The notes below the pieces were generated by a model. That model searched no databases. It was given only the letters and a program-made list of their open reading frames with translations, and had not been told where the DNA came from. The translations under genes and the position numbers were made by a program. A DNA stretch of 64,000 nucleotides from VAZQ01 sp963725185. GTDB lineage: Bacteria; Pseudomonadota; Alphaproteobacteria; Rhizobiales; Xanthobacteraceae. Below are positions 44,213 through 52,663 of the stretch, piece after piece. The stretch covers positions 62,001-126,000 of the forward strand of contig CAVRXO010000010.1 of NCBI GenBank assembly GCA_963725185.1, written 5' to 3'. Position 1 is the first letter of the stretch. Every line of letters starts with the position of its first letter.

Positions 44213-44325
44213 TTGTAGCCTGGATGGAGCCTTAAGCGCGGTTACCCGCGGCTGGCGAAATCCGGGTGCGGCCTTTGCGCGCCGACGCCGTTCCCGCATT
44301 GCGTTACGCTCCATGCGGGCTACAA
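44213..44325. repeat. Intergenic element with 18-bp terminal inverted repeats
   Basis: The ends 44213-44230 and 44308-44325 are inverse complements with two mismatches (TTGTAGCC..ATGGAGC type). The 77-nt interior is GC-rich. It begins just 6 nt after the TctC-type stop. The layout is that of rhizobial intergenic palindromic mosaic elements; it has no coding capacity. Confidence 0.6.
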
Positions 44326-44367
44326 ACCAACAAGCCGCGCCATTGCGGCCGGCAGACCAACTCATCA

Positions 44368-44994
44368 ATGACCGCCTACATCTCCGACCTCACCGATTTC
44401 ATTGCGACGCATCCGCACTATGCGGCCTGGGCGGTTTTCCTGCTGGCGTTCTCGGAAGCCATTCCCGTCATCGGCACCGTCGTCCCCGGCTCCACCCTCA
44501 TCGTGGCCATCAGCGCGCTCGCGATCGAGGCGCACATCAGTCCGTGGCTGCTGCTGGTCGCCGCAATTCTTGGAGCCATCGTGGGCGACGGAGCATCGTT
44601 CTGGCTGGGGCAGCGCTGTCATCGGCAGATCCTCCAGCGTTGGCCGCTCGACCGGTTTCCCGGCTTCATCGCGCGCAGCGAGGCGTTCTTCAATCGCTAC
44701 GGCGGGGCCAGCGTCTTCCTGGCGCGCTTTACCGCGGTGGTGCGCGCCTTCGTTCCCCTGATCGCCGGAATCGTGCAGATGCCGGCGCGCCAGTTCTATC
44801 TGGCCAACGTCCTCTCGGCGCTGGTCTGGGCGCCAGCCCACGTCTTTCCGGGCGTGGTGTTCGGCATGCTGGTCAGCCTCGCCGGTGCACGGCCCGAGCA
44901 GATTTTCGTTCTCGCGGTCGCGGCCATGATCGTGGCCGTGGCGGCCACAAGGTTGGTGCGTCATTTTCTCAAGCGCGACGTCGGCGGCGGTTGA
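44368..44994 (+). CDS. DedA-family membrane protein
   Basis: A 208-aa protein with about five hydrophobic segments. The family marks are AFSEAIPVIGTVVPGSTLIV near residue 30, the GDGASFWLGQRCHRQILQRWP block near 75 and FLARFTAVVRAFVPLIAGIVQMP near 118 with the essential R(x)n motif. DedA proteins act in lipid/undecaprenyl-phosphate flipping and membrane homeostasis. ATG 44368 is chosen because upstream in-frame codons fall in the repeat element. Confidence 0.9.
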   Translation: MTAYISDLTDFIATHPHYAAWAVFLLAFSEAIPVIGTVVPGSTLIVAISALAIEAHISPWLLLVAAILGAIVGDGASFWLGQRCHRQILQRWPLDRFPGFIARSEAFFNRYGGASVFLARFTAVVRAFVPLIAGIVQMPARQFYLANVLSALVWAPAHVFPGVVFGMLVSLAGARPEQIFVLAVAAMIVAVAATRLVRHFLKRDVGGG

Positions 44995-45120
44995 CGCCGC
45001 TTGTCGGGGCGCCACCCGATCGCAGGCGGCGCCGGCACTTGATCCGAATTCGAATATCAATGAATATCGGCGCTCTTGCGGGCTGTCGGCAGCTGCTCCT
45101 TCAGGAGAAGGATCGCAAGC

Positions 45121-45402
45121 GTGAAGTCGCCAATAGTGCTTGCCGCCGCAACAGCGCTTGCCGCTCTCTCGCTCCTGTCGATTGCGACAACCGCTTTGCC
45201 CCAAACCGCAACCCCGGATGCGCCAAGCGTTCCCGCGGATCCGGTCATCCCGCCTGCGCCGCCGCGTCCGCCGCAACCCGCCGGCGATCTCTACCCCCAT
45301 CCCAATCCGGCTGGGATCCCCGCATGCCGGAAGGAATGCGTGCCGGCTTCCTGCCCGGCAGGCCAAGCCTGCACGCAATATTGCTATGACGAATGCATGT
45401 GA
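45121..45402 (+). CDS. Small exported Pro- and Cys-rich protein
   Basis: A 93-aa protein from GTG 45121, preceded by AGGAGAAGGA. Signal peptide residues 1-27, then a Pro-rich linker (DPVIPPAPPRPPQPAG) and a Cys-rich tail (CRKECVPASCPAGQACTQYC YDEC with six cysteines). This looks like a secreted disulfide-bonded domain on a stiff stalk. I do not know a family for it. Confidence 0.55.
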   Translation: MKSPIVLAAATALAALSLLSIATTALPQTATPDAPSVPADPVIPPAPPRPPQPAGDLYPHPNPAGIPACRKECVPASCPAGQACTQYCYDECM

Positions 45403-45519
45403 GCTTGATCCGAGCTCATGCAAGCGCGGAGCAGCCGGATTGCGAAACGCCGGCGCCACGGATTTTTGAAAGGTTAAGCGGCATCCGAAGGCTGGTTGCA
45501 CCGCGGGCGCTGCGGCAAG

Positions 45520-45696
45520 CTACTCGTCCTCCGCGGCATCGTCTGGATCATCCGTTCGCGCTTCGACGCTTTGGGCCATGCGCATCCATTTGTCGGCCAT
45601 CTCCAGCAACAACGTCTTGTCGGTTGGACTGGTCGCTTGTCGCGCCAAGCGCACGCATTCCGCGGCATAGCTGCGGTAAAGCTCGACCCGGTTCAT
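45520..45696 (-). CDS. Small Ax2Cx2LA-type protein
   Basis: A 58-aa protein from ATG 45696: MNRVELYRSYAAECVRLARQ then SPTDKTLLLEMADKWMRMAQ and an acidic tail. It is related in pattern to the divergent neighbour at 45836-45994 (YxxYAxECxRLA, SPTD, K.. LEMAxxW..MA). Predicted to be two amphipathic helices, cytosolic; function unknown. The two genes are divergent across 139 nt and may share regulation. Confidence 0.65.
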   Translation of the reverse strand: MNRVELYRSYAAECVRLARQATSPTDKTLLLEMADKWMRMAQSVEARTDDPDDAAEDE

Positions 45697-45835
45697 TCAG
45701 CAAGACCCATTTTCCGACGAACCTAAACGCTTTGACGGCAAGTTGGTTCCAGCAGACCGAAATCGTGAAATGGAACCATGGCGCACCGTTGCCGGTTGGG
45801 TCCGTCGAGAATGGACAACATGAAGGGGTGCAAAC

Positions 45836-45994
45836 ATGGATGACCCCGTCCTCTATAAAAAGTATGCAGAGGAGTGCAGGCGATTGGCAAAGACGATGTC
45901 GCCGACTGACAGGAAAGTCATGCTTGAGATCGCCGAAGCTTGGCTGGAGCGGGCCAAGGAGGCTGAAGCCAGGGTATCGAGCAAGAGACGTTGA
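45836..45994 (+). CDS. Small Ax2Cx2LA-type protein
   Basis: A 52-aa protein from ATG 45836 with AAGGGG upstream: MDDPVLYKKYAEECRRLAKT, then MSPTDRKVMLEIAEAWLERA and a basic tail. It shares the Y-x2-YAxECxRLA core, SPTD turn and LExAxxW helix with its divergent neighbour, so the two arose by duplication. The single cysteine sits at the same place in all four members of this window. Function unknown. Confidence 0.65.
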   Translation: MDDPVLYKKYAEECRRLAKTMSPTDRKVMLEIAEAWLERAKEAEARVSSKRR

Positions 45995-46170
45995 AAGCCG
46001 CGTGAGCTTTCGCCTCTTGATGGAGAATGCAAAAGCGATCCAACCGGCCGCAAGCCGGCAACGAGACCAGCACGGATCAGCGCTTCGAGGCTTCCCCGCC
46101 GGCGAGCTGCCAGGGAACCAGGCTGCAATCAGGTTGACGGTGCCCGTGCCGATGCGACATCACTGGTCCG

Positions 46171-47083
46171 ATGAGCGAGGACATTCCGTTCGACAAGAGC
46201 TTCGACCTGGCGCCCGGCCGGGTCGAGGAGGTGATGCCGGGCGTGCGCCGGCTTCTGGCCAATAATCCCGGGCCGTTCACCTTCAGGGGAACGCTGAGCT
46301 ACATCGTCGGCAAGGACCGCGTCGCCATTATCGATCCGGGTCCGCTCGACGAGGCCCATATCACGGCGCTCCTCGATGCGGTGCGGGGCGAGACCGTGAG
46401 CCACATCCTGGTCACCCATACGCATCGGGATCATTCGCCCGCCGCCGCCCGCATCAAGGCGGCGACCGGGGCCAAGACCGCCGGGGAGGGGCCGCATCGC
46501 GCGGCGCGCCCGCTCCGTGTGGGCGAGCCGCCGCCGCTGGAAGCTTCCGCCGATCGCGACTTCCGCCCCGACCTTGCGCTCGCCGACGGCGAGAGCGTCA
46601 GCGGGCCGGGCTGGGAGCTGGAAGCGGTGGCGACGCCGGGCCACACCGCCAACCACATGGCCTTCGCGCTCAAGGGCACGCCCGTCCTGTTCTCCGGCGA
46701 CCACGTCATGGCCTGGTCGACCCCGATCGTGGCACCGCCCTGACGGCGCCATGAGCGACTACATGGCGTCGCTCGAAAAGCTGAGCCGCCGTGCCGAGAC
46801 GCTCTATTTCCCCGGCCACGGCGGGCCGGTGCGCAATGCGCCGCGCTTCGTGCAACAGTACATCGCCCACCGCCGGGCCCGCGAGGCATCGATCCTCCGG
46901 CGGCTTGCCGCCGGCGAAACCGACATCCCGGCACTGGTGCGCGCGATCTATATCGGGCTCGATCCGCGGCTCTTGAAGGCGGCCGGACTCTCGGTGCTGG
47001 CCCATCTCGAGGATCTCGTCGCGCGCGGCCTCGTCGCCACCGACGGTACTCCTTCGATCGACGGGCGGTTTCGGCGATCGTGA
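46171..47083 (+). pseudogene. MBL-fold metallo-hydrolase (LACTB2-like), one frameshift
   Basis: Metallo-beta-lactamase-fold hydrolase. The first frame gives LSYIVGKDRVAIIDPGP, the metal motif THTHRDHSPAA near residue 88, TPGHTANHMAFAL near 155 and VLFSGDHVMAWSTPIVAPP; one extra C in the CCC at 46738-46740 ends it at a TGA. The next frame continues DGAMSDYMASLEKLSRR, LYFPGHGGPVRNAPRF (third metal His) and a C-terminal winged-helix-like region. Such proteins are often glyoxalase-II- or LACTB2-related hydrolases or nucleases. Intact apart from the shift. Confidence 0.85.
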
Positions 47084-47165
47084 AACCGAACCCAGTCTCG
47101 ACGGCTGAGGGTGGTGTCCCGACCTTGAGGTGGGTAATTTTCTTTAGACTGAGGGAGGTAGGGCA

Positions 47166-48245
47166 ATGAAACGCTGCTTAACGATTGGCATCGGCATGCT
47201 CGGTATCCTCGCCGGGATTGCACAGGCTGCGCCCGTGGGCGAAACCCACCGGGTGACGTCGGAGCCGACGGCGAGCCTGCGTGATGCCAAGCACCGGGCC
47301 GAACTCCGCATCACGGTCTGGTACCCAGCCGCCGCGGACGCGGTCGAACGTCCCCTGGTGCTAGGCCCGCCCGAGCAGCCCTTGTTCGCTATCGGAGCCG
47401 TGTCCCCGGACGCTGCTTTCGCGGCGGACGCCGCGCGCTGGCCGGTGATTCTCTTGTCCCACGGCCGCGGCGGCACCGCCCGGATCATGGGCTGGTTTGG
47501 CATCGCCATGGCGCGCAGCGGCTACATCGTGGTGGCGGTGGACCATCCTGGCAGCAATGCGGTTGATGAGATGACCGTCCCGGGCACGACCCTGTGGTGG
47601 GATCGCGCCGAGGACTTGCGAGCCGCCCTGGCGGCCACGCAGCGCGATCCGGATCTCGGAGCCCACATGGATTTGTCACGTGTCGGTGTTGCCGGCTTCT
47701 CAGCCGGCGGGTTCACCGCCCTGGTGGCGGCGGGGGCGCGGGTCGACCGCGCCCACTTCGTTCGCTTCTGTGTCGCCAATCCCGACGACGGCGTCTGCCG
47801 GCCGCAACGGGAGTTCCCCGTGACGCGTGAGGAACGCACCCAAGCCCTCGCCGAGCCGGAGGTAGCCGCCGAGGTGGCGCGAGCGGGCGACGACCATTCC
47901 ATTCCGGCGGTGCGCGCCGCTTTCGTGATGGCACCTGCCTTGGTGCAGGCGCTCGATCCGGCGGCCCTCGCGCGTATGAGCGCGCCCGTCCATATCGTGC
48001 TGGGTGACGCCGATCCGGTCGCGCCGCCGATGACCAACGGTGTGGCGGCGGCGCAGGCGATCCCAAACGCCGAGCTGCAGCGCTTTCCGGGCGTCGGGCA
48101 CTACGACTTCCTTTCCGCCTGCACCAGCGCGGGTCAGGCGGCTGTTCCTCGATGCAAGACGGACGTCCCACAAGCGGATACTCACCGCCGTACGATTGCG
48201 GCGGCTGAGGTCTTCTTCGGCCGAAGCCTCGGTACCCGTCAGTGA
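47166..48245 (+). CDS. Secreted alpha/beta-hydrolase (dienelactone-hydrolase/PAF-acetylhydrolase-like)
   Basis: A 359-aa protein with a signal peptide ending near GIAQA and a strong GAGGGAGG upstream. It shows ITVWYPAAADAVERP, the oxyanion region VILLSHGRGGTARIMGW near residue 98, nucleophile GFSAGGFTALVAA near 178, an Asp in VLGDADPVAPP near 285 and the catalytic His in FPGVGHYDFL near 313. The fold group includes platelet-activating-factor acetylhydrolases and PET-hydrolase-like enzymes. Convergent with the exported-family operon downstream; the substrate is unknown. Confidence 0.87.
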   Translation: MKRCLTIGIGMLGILAGIAQAAPVGETHRVTSEPTASLRDAKHRAELRITVWYPAAADAVERPLVLGPPEQPLFAIGAVSPDAAFAADAARWPVILLSHGRGGTARIMGWFGIAMARSGYIVVAVDHPGSNAVDEMTVPGTTLWWDRAEDLRAALAATQRDPDLGAHMDLSRVGVAGFSAGGFTALVAAGARVDRAHFVRFCVANPDDGVCRPQREFPVTREERTQALAEPEVAAEVARAGDDHSIPAVRAAFVMAPALVQALDPAALARMSAPVHIVLGDADPVAPPMTNGVAAAQAIPNAELQRFPGVGHYDFLSACTSAGQAAVPRCKTDVPQADTHRRTIAAAEVFFGRSLGTRQ

Positions 48246-48266
48246 CCTGATCTTTATGGTGCGGTC

Positions 48267-49133
48267 TTATCTGCGCGCCGGGTTGAAGTAACGCAAATCG
48301 GGCGGCGGCTGGTTCTTCTTGGCCGGCATCAGCTTTCCGTCGGCGCTCAGCAGATATTCCTCGCGGCCGATGAAGAGGTGGTTGTTGGCCTCCTGGCAAT
48401 TGTATTCGAGCCAGCGGGGATCGCGCTCGCGGACATAGGTCTTGTCGACCGTCCACGGACGGGTGAAGGCGTGGTCGATCGTGGTGACGACGTCGTGGAG
48501 GACATCGTTGTTGCCGGGGTCGAGAAATATCCGCTCCTGGACGACCGTCTCGTTGTCCTTGTGCAGCGGAAGCCCAGTGGATTCCAGAGCGCGCGGGCCG
48601 GTGAAGTTCCGCGTCTCGGCTTCGAGCGCGCGGTAGCGGCCGTCGGCGTCCGCGTCGGTCCATCTGCCGATGGAATAACCCTGGAAGGTCGGCGGCTCAT
48701 CGGTGGGCCAATTGCGTCCATCGGTGTAGATGCGGCGCGGCAGGGCGTTCTGAAAGATGAGCAGCGTGACGGCCGGACGGATGAGAATTTCCATCGGCGC
48801 GGCGAGACTCATGATCCGCGGCATGCCGGAAAGGACGCAGGCCGCCCGATAGTTGTTGCCCTGGCCGCCGTCGGCCTGATCCTTGAGGCTTGCTTCGAAT
48901 ACGGCCTGGTATTCGGGCGTGAGCGGCGCTTGCTGGGCGAGCCCCATGGGCTTGCTCGGATCCCACGGATTGCCGCCTCGCCCCGCCGTCGGGTTGCGCC
49001 ATTGGCTCTCCCAATCGGGATACTTCATGTCGTCGCCGATCGCCGGCGTGCCGGCGACGGCGACGGCGAGCAGGAGCGCGGCTGTCGCGCTCATTGCGCA
49101 GATCAGACGTCGCTCGCGCATGACCGTCGTCAT
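48267..49133 (-). CDS. Exported family protein, paralogue 1
   Basis: A 288-aa secreted protein of unknown function. The start at 49133 gives an ATGA overlap with the upstream paralogue. After the signal peptide it shows YPDWESQWRNPTAGRGGNPWD, QQAPLTPEYQAVFEASLKDQ, GYSIGRWTDADADGRYRALE, ETRNFTGPRALESTGLPLHK, DNETVVQERIFLD, TTIDHAFTRPWTV and a C-terminal QPPPDLRYFN. These blocks recur in the genes at 49130-49972 and 51806-52663. The middle resembles, from memory, a widespread exported family with GhSxGxWxGDTLxVxTxxF and ERFxRxDxxTLxYExTIxDPxxxTRPWT; this is inference. No enzyme motif is certain. Confidence 0.8.
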   Translation of the reverse strand: MTTVMRERRLICAMSATAALLLAVAVAGTPAIGDDMKYPDWESQWRNPTAGRGGNPWDPSKPMGLAQQAPLTPEYQAVFEASLKDQADGGQGNNYRAACVLSGMPRIMSLAAPMEILIRPAVTLLIFQNALPRRIYTDGRNWPTDEPPTFQGYSIGRWTDADADGRYRALEAETRNFTGPRALESTGLPLHKDNETVVQERIFLDPGNNDVLHDVVTTIDHAFTRPWTVDKTYVRERDPRWLEYNCQEANNHLFIGREEYLLSADGKLMPAKKNQPPPDLRYFNPARR

Positions 49134-49972
49134 CTCGGCGGCTCTTTGAAGTATTTCAGGTCCGGCGGCGGCTGTCCTTGCCGGACCGGCATCAGCTTTC
49201 CGTCGGCGCTCAGGAAATATTGGTCGGCGCCGATGACGATATGATTGTTGGCCTCGTAGCAGCTCTTCTCGGGCCAAATCGGGTTGCGCTCGCGGACATA
49301 GGTGCGGTCGACCGTCCAGGGACGCGTCAAGGCATGATCGATGGTCGTGATCTCGTCATGGAGAATGTCGTTGTCGCCATGGTCGAGATAGATGCGCTCC
49401 TTGACGATGGTCTGGTTGTCCTTGTGCAGGGGAAGGCCGGTCGATTCGAAAACGCGCGGGCCGGTGAAATTGCGCGTCTCGACCTCGAGCGCGTGGTAGC
49501 GGCCATCCGGATCCCGATCGGTCCAGCGGCCGATGGAATAGCCGCCGAAGCTCGGCGGCTCGTCCGTGGGCCAATCGCGCCCGTCGGTATGGATGCGGCG
49601 CGTCGGATAATGCAGCGGCACGAAATAGGTGACCTGCGGCCTGATGACGATCTCCATCGGGTCGGAGAAGTTCATCACTTTCGGCATGCCGGGAAGAATG
49701 CAGGAGGCGCCCAGGCTGTTGCCCTGTCCACCCTTGGCCTGGTCGCGCAGGCTCGCTTCGAAGATGGCCTGATATTCGGGCGTGAGCGGCGCCTGCTGCC
49801 CCCGGCCCATGGGCTTGGTGGTGTCCCAAGGATTGCCGCCGCGGCCGGCGGTCGGGTTTCGCCACTGGCTTTCCCAGTCCGGGTACTTGCCCGCGCCCAA
49901 TGCCGGCGCGGCGGCGGTCGCCATCAACGTGGCGGCCAGTGCCAGCGTGCCGATCGAGCTTCGGTCAGGCAT
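49130..49972 (-). CDS. Exported family protein, paralogue 2
   Basis: A 280-aa secreted protein nearly collinear with its neighbour at 48267-49133. It starts MPDRSSIGTLALAATL with a signal peptide ending PALGAG and carries YPDWESQWRNPTAGRGGNPW, GYSIGRWTDRDPDGRYHALE, HKDNQTIVKERIYLD, HDEITTIDHALTRPWTV and QGQPPPDLKYF. Conserved Asp, His and Glu in the DHALTRPWTV region and paired Cys (SCILPG, KSCYEAN) could be functional. It ends inside the start of paralogue 1, and lies 11 nt after the TctC/Bug receptor, indicating one operon. Confidence 0.8.
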   Translation of the reverse strand: MPDRSSIGTLALAATLMATAAAPALGAGKYPDWESQWRNPTAGRGGNPWDTTKPMGRGQQAPLTPEYQAIFEASLRDQAKGGQGNSLGASCILPGMPKVMNFSDPMEIVIRPQVTYFVPLHYPTRRIHTDGRDWPTDEPPSFGGYSIGRWTDRDPDGRYHALEVETRNFTGPRVFESTGLPLHKDNQTIVKERIYLDHGDNDILHDEITTIDHALTRPWTVDRTYVRERNPIWPEKSCYEANNHIVIGADQYFLSADGKLMPVRQGQPPPDLKYFKEPPR

Positions 49973-49983
49973 GACGCACCCTA

Positions 49984-51026
49984 CTATTTCGCCGCCAGTA
50001 TGTCCTTGTAACGCTGAATCAAAGCCGGCGGGGAGCGTGCGAGGCGCTTGAGGACCTGGCCGATCTCGTCGCCCGACAGCGGACTGATGTCGATCTGCAG
50101 ATCCTTAGCCTCCGCGAGGTAGGCGGGATCGCGCTGGGTCGCCATGAAGGCTTCCTTGAGGATCGCGGCTCGCGCCGGCGGCAGGTCGGGCGGCGCAACG
50201 AAGGGGCGGGCCATCTTGAGCGGCAGTTCGGCGAGCTCGATCAGCGCCCGCTCGTCCGGCGTGCGGGCAAGCTCATAGGCGGTCGGCACGTCGGGCAAGC
50301 CCGGCCAGCGGGTTTCGTGGCCGAACTGCACCAGAAAGCGCAGCTTCCCCGCGTTGAGCCAATCGGCCATGGAATTGCGCAGCGCCGAGATTCCGACGGC
50401 CTGGCCGTCGACCTCGCCGCGTCGCATGGCGAGATTGATGTCGGGAACGCCGGCGTAGCCGCGTACGAGCTTAAGATTGAGCCCGAGCGCGTTGCGGGCG
50501 ACCAGCAGCAGATCGGTGTCGGTGCCGCCGGCCGCCACGCCGCCGAACACCAGCGGCGCCCCGGGCCGTTGCGCATCCGCGATGCTCTTGACGGCTGAGT
50601 CGCCCGAATGACCAGGCAATAGGCGTCGTCCGCGAAGCTCGCGGCGGTGCCGAGCCAGGTGAAGCCGTCGTTCTCGAACTTGGCGGCCGGGTTCTCCAGC
50701 ACCCGCTCGAGCGGATTGGCGCGCGCCATCGCGCCGATGGTCAGCCCGTCGCGCGGCACCGTGCTGTAGAACGCGTTCGCCATCACCAGGCCGCCCCCGC
50801 CGGGCTGGTATTTCACGATGAAGCTCGGGTCGCCCGGAATGTGCCGCCCCATGTGGCGGGCGAGCAGCCTAGCATAAAGGTCGTAGCCGCCGCCGGCCGC
50901 ATTGGCGACCACCAGCGTGATGGTCTTGCCTTTGTAGAAATCATCGGCGGCGGGCGCGGCCGACACCGCGCCGAAGACCAGCGCCAGCAGCAAGAACGGC
51001 ATAACGCGAAGCATGAGACGTTTCAT
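49984..51026 (-). pseudogene. TctC/Bug-like periplasmic receptor, one frameshift
   Basis: Solute receptor. From ATG 51026 a signal peptide (MLRVMPFLLLALVFGAVSAAPA) leads to FYKGKTITLVVANAAGGGYD, YARLLARHMGRHIPGDPSF and VKYQPGGGGLVMANAFYSTV. The frame breaks near 50600; one missing G between GCG and ACT restores CLVIRADSAVKSIADAQ. The second frame runs through VRGYAGVPDINLAMRRGEVD to RYKDILAAK. The tricarboxylate-receptor fold is recognisable though diverged. Being inside the operon of the exported paralogue family suggests the receptor delivers or senses the compound on which those proteins act. Confidence 0.8.
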
Positions 51027-51152
51027 CGTCTGAAACCTGTCCTGGCATCGTAGAGGTCGCCCTTGCGGGCGCGCCGGGCGCCCTACGAAGGCCGGTTCAA
51101 GCAAAATCCCCTCAGGCCCGCGTCCAACGGTAGCAGCGGGAAGCCGGTCTCC

Positions 51153-51220
51153 TCATTTCTGCGCGTGGTCGAAGTGGCGCAAATCCTGCTGCTGCTCTTC
51201 ATTGCCGGCATCAAGCGCAC
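51153..51220 (-). pseudogene. Remnant of the 3' end of a fourth exported-family paralogue
   Basis: Read on the minus strand, this stretch encodes a degraded copy of the common C-terminus: codons for LMPA, then a frame change, then QQQDLRHFDHAQK and a stop at 51153, matching KLMPAKKNQPPPDLRYFN..RK of the intact paralogues. Bases 51156-51200 align well with the 3' end of paralogue 1 (for example CTGCGCG, GAAGT, CGCAAATC and CCGGCATCA shared in order). No upstream part of the gene remains because the cytochrome c gene abuts. It marks a deletion or recombination scar inside the operon. Confidence 0.6.
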
Positions 51221-51247
51221 GCGGCCGGAACCCCCGGCCCCGATGGC

Positions 51248-51772
51248 TCAGGGGCGGAAGTCCTGATCCGGATAATTCGAGGCGTCGGGCACCGTGATCT
51301 TGATGAACGGATGCTCCAGACCGCGGTGGCAAGCATTGCAGGCCTGGGTCAACTCGGCGTAAGTCGCGCCGAATTGCTCCAAATCCGCCGCCTTGATGGC
51401 CGCGTCGACGGTCTTGAGCTTATCGGCGAAGATCGAGGCGACCGCCGTGTCGACACTGAGGTTCCGATACGTCGGGATCGTTCGCCCGATCCGCGCCAGG
51501 GCGTCACGCAGCTCGTTCGATTCGAACGCCGCCAGCTTCCAGTTCTTGGCTTGGCCGGCGTAATAGAGCTTGATGTGGCGGGGCTGCACCAGCATGGTCA
51601 TCAGGTCGTCCATCGCCGGTCGAAAGTCGGGAGGGCTCGGTTTGGCCGCGGGCGCCGGCCCTGTTGCGGAGCCGTCTCCGGCCGGCGCCGTGCCCTGGGC
51701 AACCGCGATGACGGATGCGGACACTGCCAACGCTCCGGCAACTATGATCGCAGCGAACAGTCGGCTCTGCAT
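51248..51772 (-). CDS. Exported cytochrome c (c'-like, C-terminal heme)
   Basis: A 174-aa protein with a signal peptide ending near VIAVAQG and a Pro/Ala-rich linker. A helical region (DDLMTMLVQPRHIKLYYAGQAKNW) precedes the single heme site CNACH near residue 148, close to the C-terminus as in class II cytochromes c'. An N-terminal Met (MTMLVQPRH) could be the sixth ligand. It lies 33 nt after paralogue 3 on the same strand, so it may exchange electrons with the exported proteins. Confidence 0.8.
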   Translation of the reverse strand: MQSRLFAAIIVAGALAVSASVIAVAQGTAPAGDGSATGPAPAAKPSPPDFRPAMDDLMTMLVQPRHIKLYYAGQAKNWKLAAFESNELRDALARIGRTIPTYRNLSVDTAVASIFADKLKTVDAAIKAADLEQFGATYAELTQACNACHRGLEHPFIKITVPDASNYPDQDFRP

Positions 51773-51805
51773 GGCTTACCTCCAAGTTGATCGATTGCGC
51801 GCCTC

Positions 51806-52663
51806 TTACTTCCGGGTCTGATTGAAATAGCGCAAGTCGGGCGGTGGCTGGTTCTTCTTGGCCGGCATCAGCAGGCCGTCGGCGCTGAGATAATACGACT
51901 CGCTGCCGATCTGCACATGGGAATTGTTCTCGGCGCAGATATATTCGCGCCAGAACGGCTGCGGGCTCGGGCTGCGGCGGTAGTTCTGCGTCACCGTCCA
52001 GGGGTGCGTCAGGGCGTGATCGATGGTGGTGATCTCGTCGTGCAGCAGGTTGCGCGCCTGGTCGAGATAGATCCGCTCCTTGACGATGGTTTGATTGTCG
52101 GCGTGCAGCGGCAGGCCGCTCGCATCGTAGGCGCGCGGCCCTTTCAGGTAGCGCGTCTCGATCTCGAGCGCGCGGTAGCGGCCCTGCGCGTCCGGCTCGA
52201 TCCAGCGGCCGATCGAATAGCCGCCGAAGGTCGGCTCGACCTGCGCCGGCCAGTCCCGCCCGTCGGTGAAGATGCGGCGATTGTCGTGAATGTACTCGAT
52301 CAGGATGTAGGTGATGTCGGGCGTGATCACCATCTCCATCGGGCCGTACGAGATCATGGTGCGCGGCATGCCGGGCGCGAGACAGGTGAAGGTCGCGTCG
52401 GTGCCCTGGCCGCCGGTGGCCTGGTCCTTGAGATTGGCCTCGAAGATCGCCTGGTACTCCGCGGTCAGCGGCGCCTCTTCGCCGCGGCCGCGCGGCTTGC
52501 TCGGGTCATATGACGGATTGCCGGTGACGCCCGGAACCGGAGCCCGCGACCACTGGCCCTTCCAATCCGGATACTTCGCGTCGTCCCATGCCCGGGCCGG
52601 GGCGAACGAGGCGCACAGCGCAACCGCCACCGCGACGACAGCAATCGAGCTTCGGTCAAGCAT
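51806..52663 (-). CDS. Exported family protein, paralogue 3
   Basis: A 285-aa secreted protein, first gene of the operon. The start at 52663 matches the MxDRSSI beginning of paralogue 2. After the signal (VALCASFAPARA) come YPDWKGQWSRAPVPGVTGNPS, GYSIGRWIEPDAQGRYRALE, ETRYLKGPRAYDASGLPLHA, DNQTIVKERIYLDQ, HDEITTIDHALTHPWTV and NQPPPDLRYFN. It is the most diverged of the three at its N-terminal mature end. A nearby receptor and a cytochrome c are in the same operon. Function unknown. Confidence 0.8.
   Translation of the reverse strand: MLDRSSIAVVAVAVALCASFAPARAWDDAKYPDWKGQWSRAPVPGVTGNPSYDPSKPRGRGEEAPLTAEYQAIFEANLKDQATGGQGTDATFTCLAPGMPRTMISYGPMEMVITPDITYILIEYIHDNRRIFTDGRDWPAQVEPTFGGYSIGRWIEPDAQGRYRALEIETRYLKGPRAYDASGLPLHADNQTIVKERIYLDQARNLLHDEITTIDHALTHPWTVTQNYRRSPSPQPFWREYICAENNSHVQIGSESYYLSADGLLMPAKKNQPPPDLRYFNQTRK

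Noticed and set aside
51063..51266. A 67-codon plus-strand frame with a hydrophobic segment between receptor and cytochrome c genes
   Set aside because: The hydrophobic run is the antisense of the degraded paralogue 3' end, not a new membrane peptide.
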